A stretch of 6,249 nucleotides of DNA from an uncultured bacterium (GTDB taxonomy: Bacteria > Planctomycetota > Phycisphaerae > Phycisphaerales > SM1A02): the NCBI GenBank assembly GCA_903938205.1, contig CAJACJ010000455.1, positions 1-6,249 on the forward strand, in the 5' to 3' direction. This document shows positions 4,757 to 6,249 of this stretch, one piece after another. Both the position numbers and the translations under genes were made by a program. Below the pieces are notes generated by a model. That model was not told where the DNA came from. It made no database searches and saw only the letters and a program-made list of their open reading frames with translations. Within the stretch, counting starts at the first letter, position 1; every line of letters starts with the position of its first letter.

Positions 4757-6249
4757 ATGAAAAACGGATTTGGCTTCAAAGATTTCGTGTTTTTTGTTCT
4801 TCTTCTTGGCATTGCGCTTTCCATGTGGCTGTTGATGGTGCAGCGCGATCGACAATGGGTGCTCTTGCAGCGCGTGGATGATCGGTTGCTTGAACTTGAA
4901 AAGCGAATTCAGCAAATTCGCGTTGCGCCAGCGGGTGCTGCCAGCGCCGCGACAAATTCCAGCGCCGCGGTTCATTCTGCCGCACCAAGCGACAACGCGT
5001 GGGCGCGCCCTGGTGTGAAAGTGGAGCAATGGAAAGCGCCGACTCCCGCAACTGATCCTTCAAAAATTCCTGGCTACGCCATGGGTGGTGAGTTCACGGA
5101 ATTGTTCGAGGCGCAACCCGCCAAGTTAACTCCATACATTTCCAGCGACGTGTATTCAACGCGCGTCAACGACCGCGTCTTTGAAAATCTTGGAACATTT
5201 GATCCGCGCACTTTGAAAATGGTTGGGCAACTTGCCGACGGATGGCAAATTGATCCCGACGGTTTGTGGATTCGCGCGCACATCAATCCACTGGCGCACT
5301 TCAGCGATGGTCACCCCGTGACTAGCGAAGATGTTCGTTACACCTATATTGACTTCATCAACAATCCGCTGATCGAGGCCGAGCGCACGCGCAGCACGCA
5401 AGACAATTTGAAAGATGTGAAGGTGATCGACGATCACACGGTGGAGTTTATTTTCAAGGAGCCGCTGTTCACCAATATTCTCATAGCGTTTGGCGATCCA
5501 ATTTTGCCCAAGCATTACTACGGCACATTTGAGCCGTCGCAAATCAACCAGTCCACTGGAATGATGATGGGCTCAGGGCAATTTCGCTTGGAGAAACTGC
5601 CTAAAAATGCCGACGATTTGAAGAATCAATGGACGCCTGGACAAGATGTTGTGCTGGTTCGCAACGAGCAATATTGGGCCGAGCCCGCGCCACTGGCCAG
5701 CATGCGTTTCCGCACCATCAAAGATGATCTTGGTCGTTTGGTGGCGTATCGCAATGGCGAAGGCTCCATGATGCTGCCAACAAGTCCTCAGTTCAACAAG
5801 ATCATGAAGGAGGAGCCTGAGTTTGAGAAAACAAATTACGCGTTGAAGTGGACCAACATGCGTTGCGGATACAGCTTTATCGCGTGGCAATGTGGACCGC
5901 GCGCTGGCAAGGGCTTGACGCCGTTCGCCGACAAGCGCGTTCGTCGCGCTATGACCATGTTGCTTGACCGTGAAAAAATGATCCGCGATATTTGGGATGG
6001 AATTGGAATTGTGTCCAAGGGTCCGGTGAATCCAGAAAGTCCTGGCAGTGATCCATCCGTGGCGCCGCTCCCATTTGATTTTGAAAAAGCAAAATCACTT
6101 TTAGCGGAGGCGGGTTGGAAAGATCGCGATGGCGACGGAATTTTGGAAAATGAAAAAGGCGACAAGTTCACTTTTGAATACACATATGCAACGGGTGGCG
6201 AGATCAGCGAGCGCATCGCGCGTTTTGTGAAAGACAGTTTCGGCAAAGC
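4757..6249 (+). CDS. Extracellular solute-binding protein, family 5 (DppA/OppA-like), membrane-tethered, 3' partial
   Basis: The frame is open from ATG 4757 to the right edge: 497 codons with no stop, so the C-terminus is missing. Family-5 binding proteins capture peptides or similar solutes outside the membrane and hand them to DppBC-type permeases. The binding domain starts near residue 105. It shows LADGWQIDPDGLWIRAHI (159-176), FSDGHPVTSEDVRYTYIDF (182-200), ADKRVRRAMTMLLDREKMI (391-409) and GW-K-DRDGDGILE (453-464), all classic family landmarks. Unusually, the N-terminus is a non-lipoprotein membrane helix (about 9-28, FVFFVLLLGIALSMWLLM) without a lipobox cysteine. It is followed by a coiled coil (37-54) with hydrophobic residues at 37, 40, 44, 47, 51 and 54, then an Ala/Ser-rich linker (57-80). 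TGA at 4730-4732 rules out a farther in-frame ATG start. No Shine-Dalgarno sequence is visible. It is probably cotranscribed with the upstream permease. Confidence 0.93.
   Translation, partial: MKNGFGFKDFVFFVLLLGIALSMWLLMVQRDRQWVLLQRVDDRLLELEKRIQQIRVAPAGAASAATNSSAAVHSAAPSDNAWARPGVKVEQWKAPTPATDPSKIPGYAMGGEFTELFEAQPAKLTPYISSDVYSTRVNDRVFENLGTFDPRTLKMVGQLADGWQIDPDGLWIRAHINPLAHFSDGHPVTSEDVRYTYIDFINNPLIEAERTRSTQDNLKDVKVIDDHTVEFIFKEPLFTNILIAFGDPILPKHYYGTFEPSQINQSTGMMMGSGQFRLEKLPKNADDLKNQWTPGQDVVLVRNEQYWAEPAPLASMRFRTIKDDLGRLVAYRNGEGSMMLPTSPQFNKIMKEEPEFEKTNYALKWTNMRCGYSFIAWQCGPRAGKGLTPFADKRVRRAMTMLLDREKMIRDIWDGIGIVSKGPVNPESPGSDPSVAPLPFDFEKAKSLLAEAGWKDRDGDGILENEKGDKFTFEYTYATGGEISERIARFVKDSFGK

Noticed and set aside
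4370..5029. 219-residue open frame on the minus strand
   Set aside because: It lies opposite the end of the permease, the gap and the start of the binding protein, both of which have clear family motifs. The minus-strand translation is Arg/Ala/His-rich with no recognisable domain, as expected of an antisense shadow in GC-rich DNA.
6122..6157. EF-hand-like calcium loop (DRDGDGILE) in the binding protein
   Set aside because: The D-x-D-x-D-G pattern is a familiar part of the GW-x-D-x-D-G-D-G segment in family-5 binding proteins, and position 12 is Lys rather than Glu or Asp, so a separate calcium-binding domain is not supported.

Overview
The window reads as chromosomal DNA of a free-living bacterium with moderately high GC. 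I infer a Planctomycetota relative, perhaps Phycisphaerae. The grounds are weak: abundant GCGC words, heavy use of TTG for leucine, mostly poor Shine-Dalgarno sites, and an ECF sigma gene followed by small single-pass membrane proteins. No 16S or marker phylogeny is possible from this stretch. Every gene I can support lies on the + strand and they are closely packed. I see no mobile element, CRISPR array, tRNA or rRNA, and no gene-free stretch longer than about 125 bases.

Layout. Positions 2-64 hold the last 20 codons of an unidentified upstream gene. Positions 106-1611 encode the replicative helicase DnaB, complete, with all catalytic motifs and no intein. After 87 bases comes a three-gene cassette: an ECF-type sigma-70 factor (about 1699-2265), a 134-residue single-pass membrane protein placed like an anti-sigma factor (2353-2757), and a membrane-anchored or exported helical protein (2754-3557). 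Sigma and membrane protein are bridged by a 34-codon small ORF that overlaps both; the membrane protein and the helical protein overlap by ATGA. This layout suggests one translationally coupled regulatory unit: a sigma factor held at the membrane and an extracytoplasmic sensor or partner. Neither partner has a metal-binding or zinc-anti-sigma motif that I can see.

A 123-base gap (3558-3680) separates this from a peptide-type ABC importer. It consists of a DppC/OppC-family permease (3681-4709, GTG start) and, 47 bases later, a family-5 extracellular solute-binding protein (4757 to beyond the right edge). The binding protein is unusual: instead of a lipoprotein signal it has an N-terminal membrane helix, a regular three-heptad coiled coil and an Ala/Ser linker before the binding domain. 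No DppB-type partner permease and no ATPase are in view; they may follow beyond the window.

The best candidates for something undescribed are the atypical sigma / membrane protein / helical protein cassette with its bridging small ORF, and the membrane-tethered coiled-coil binding protein. Both are inferences from architecture, not demonstrated functions.
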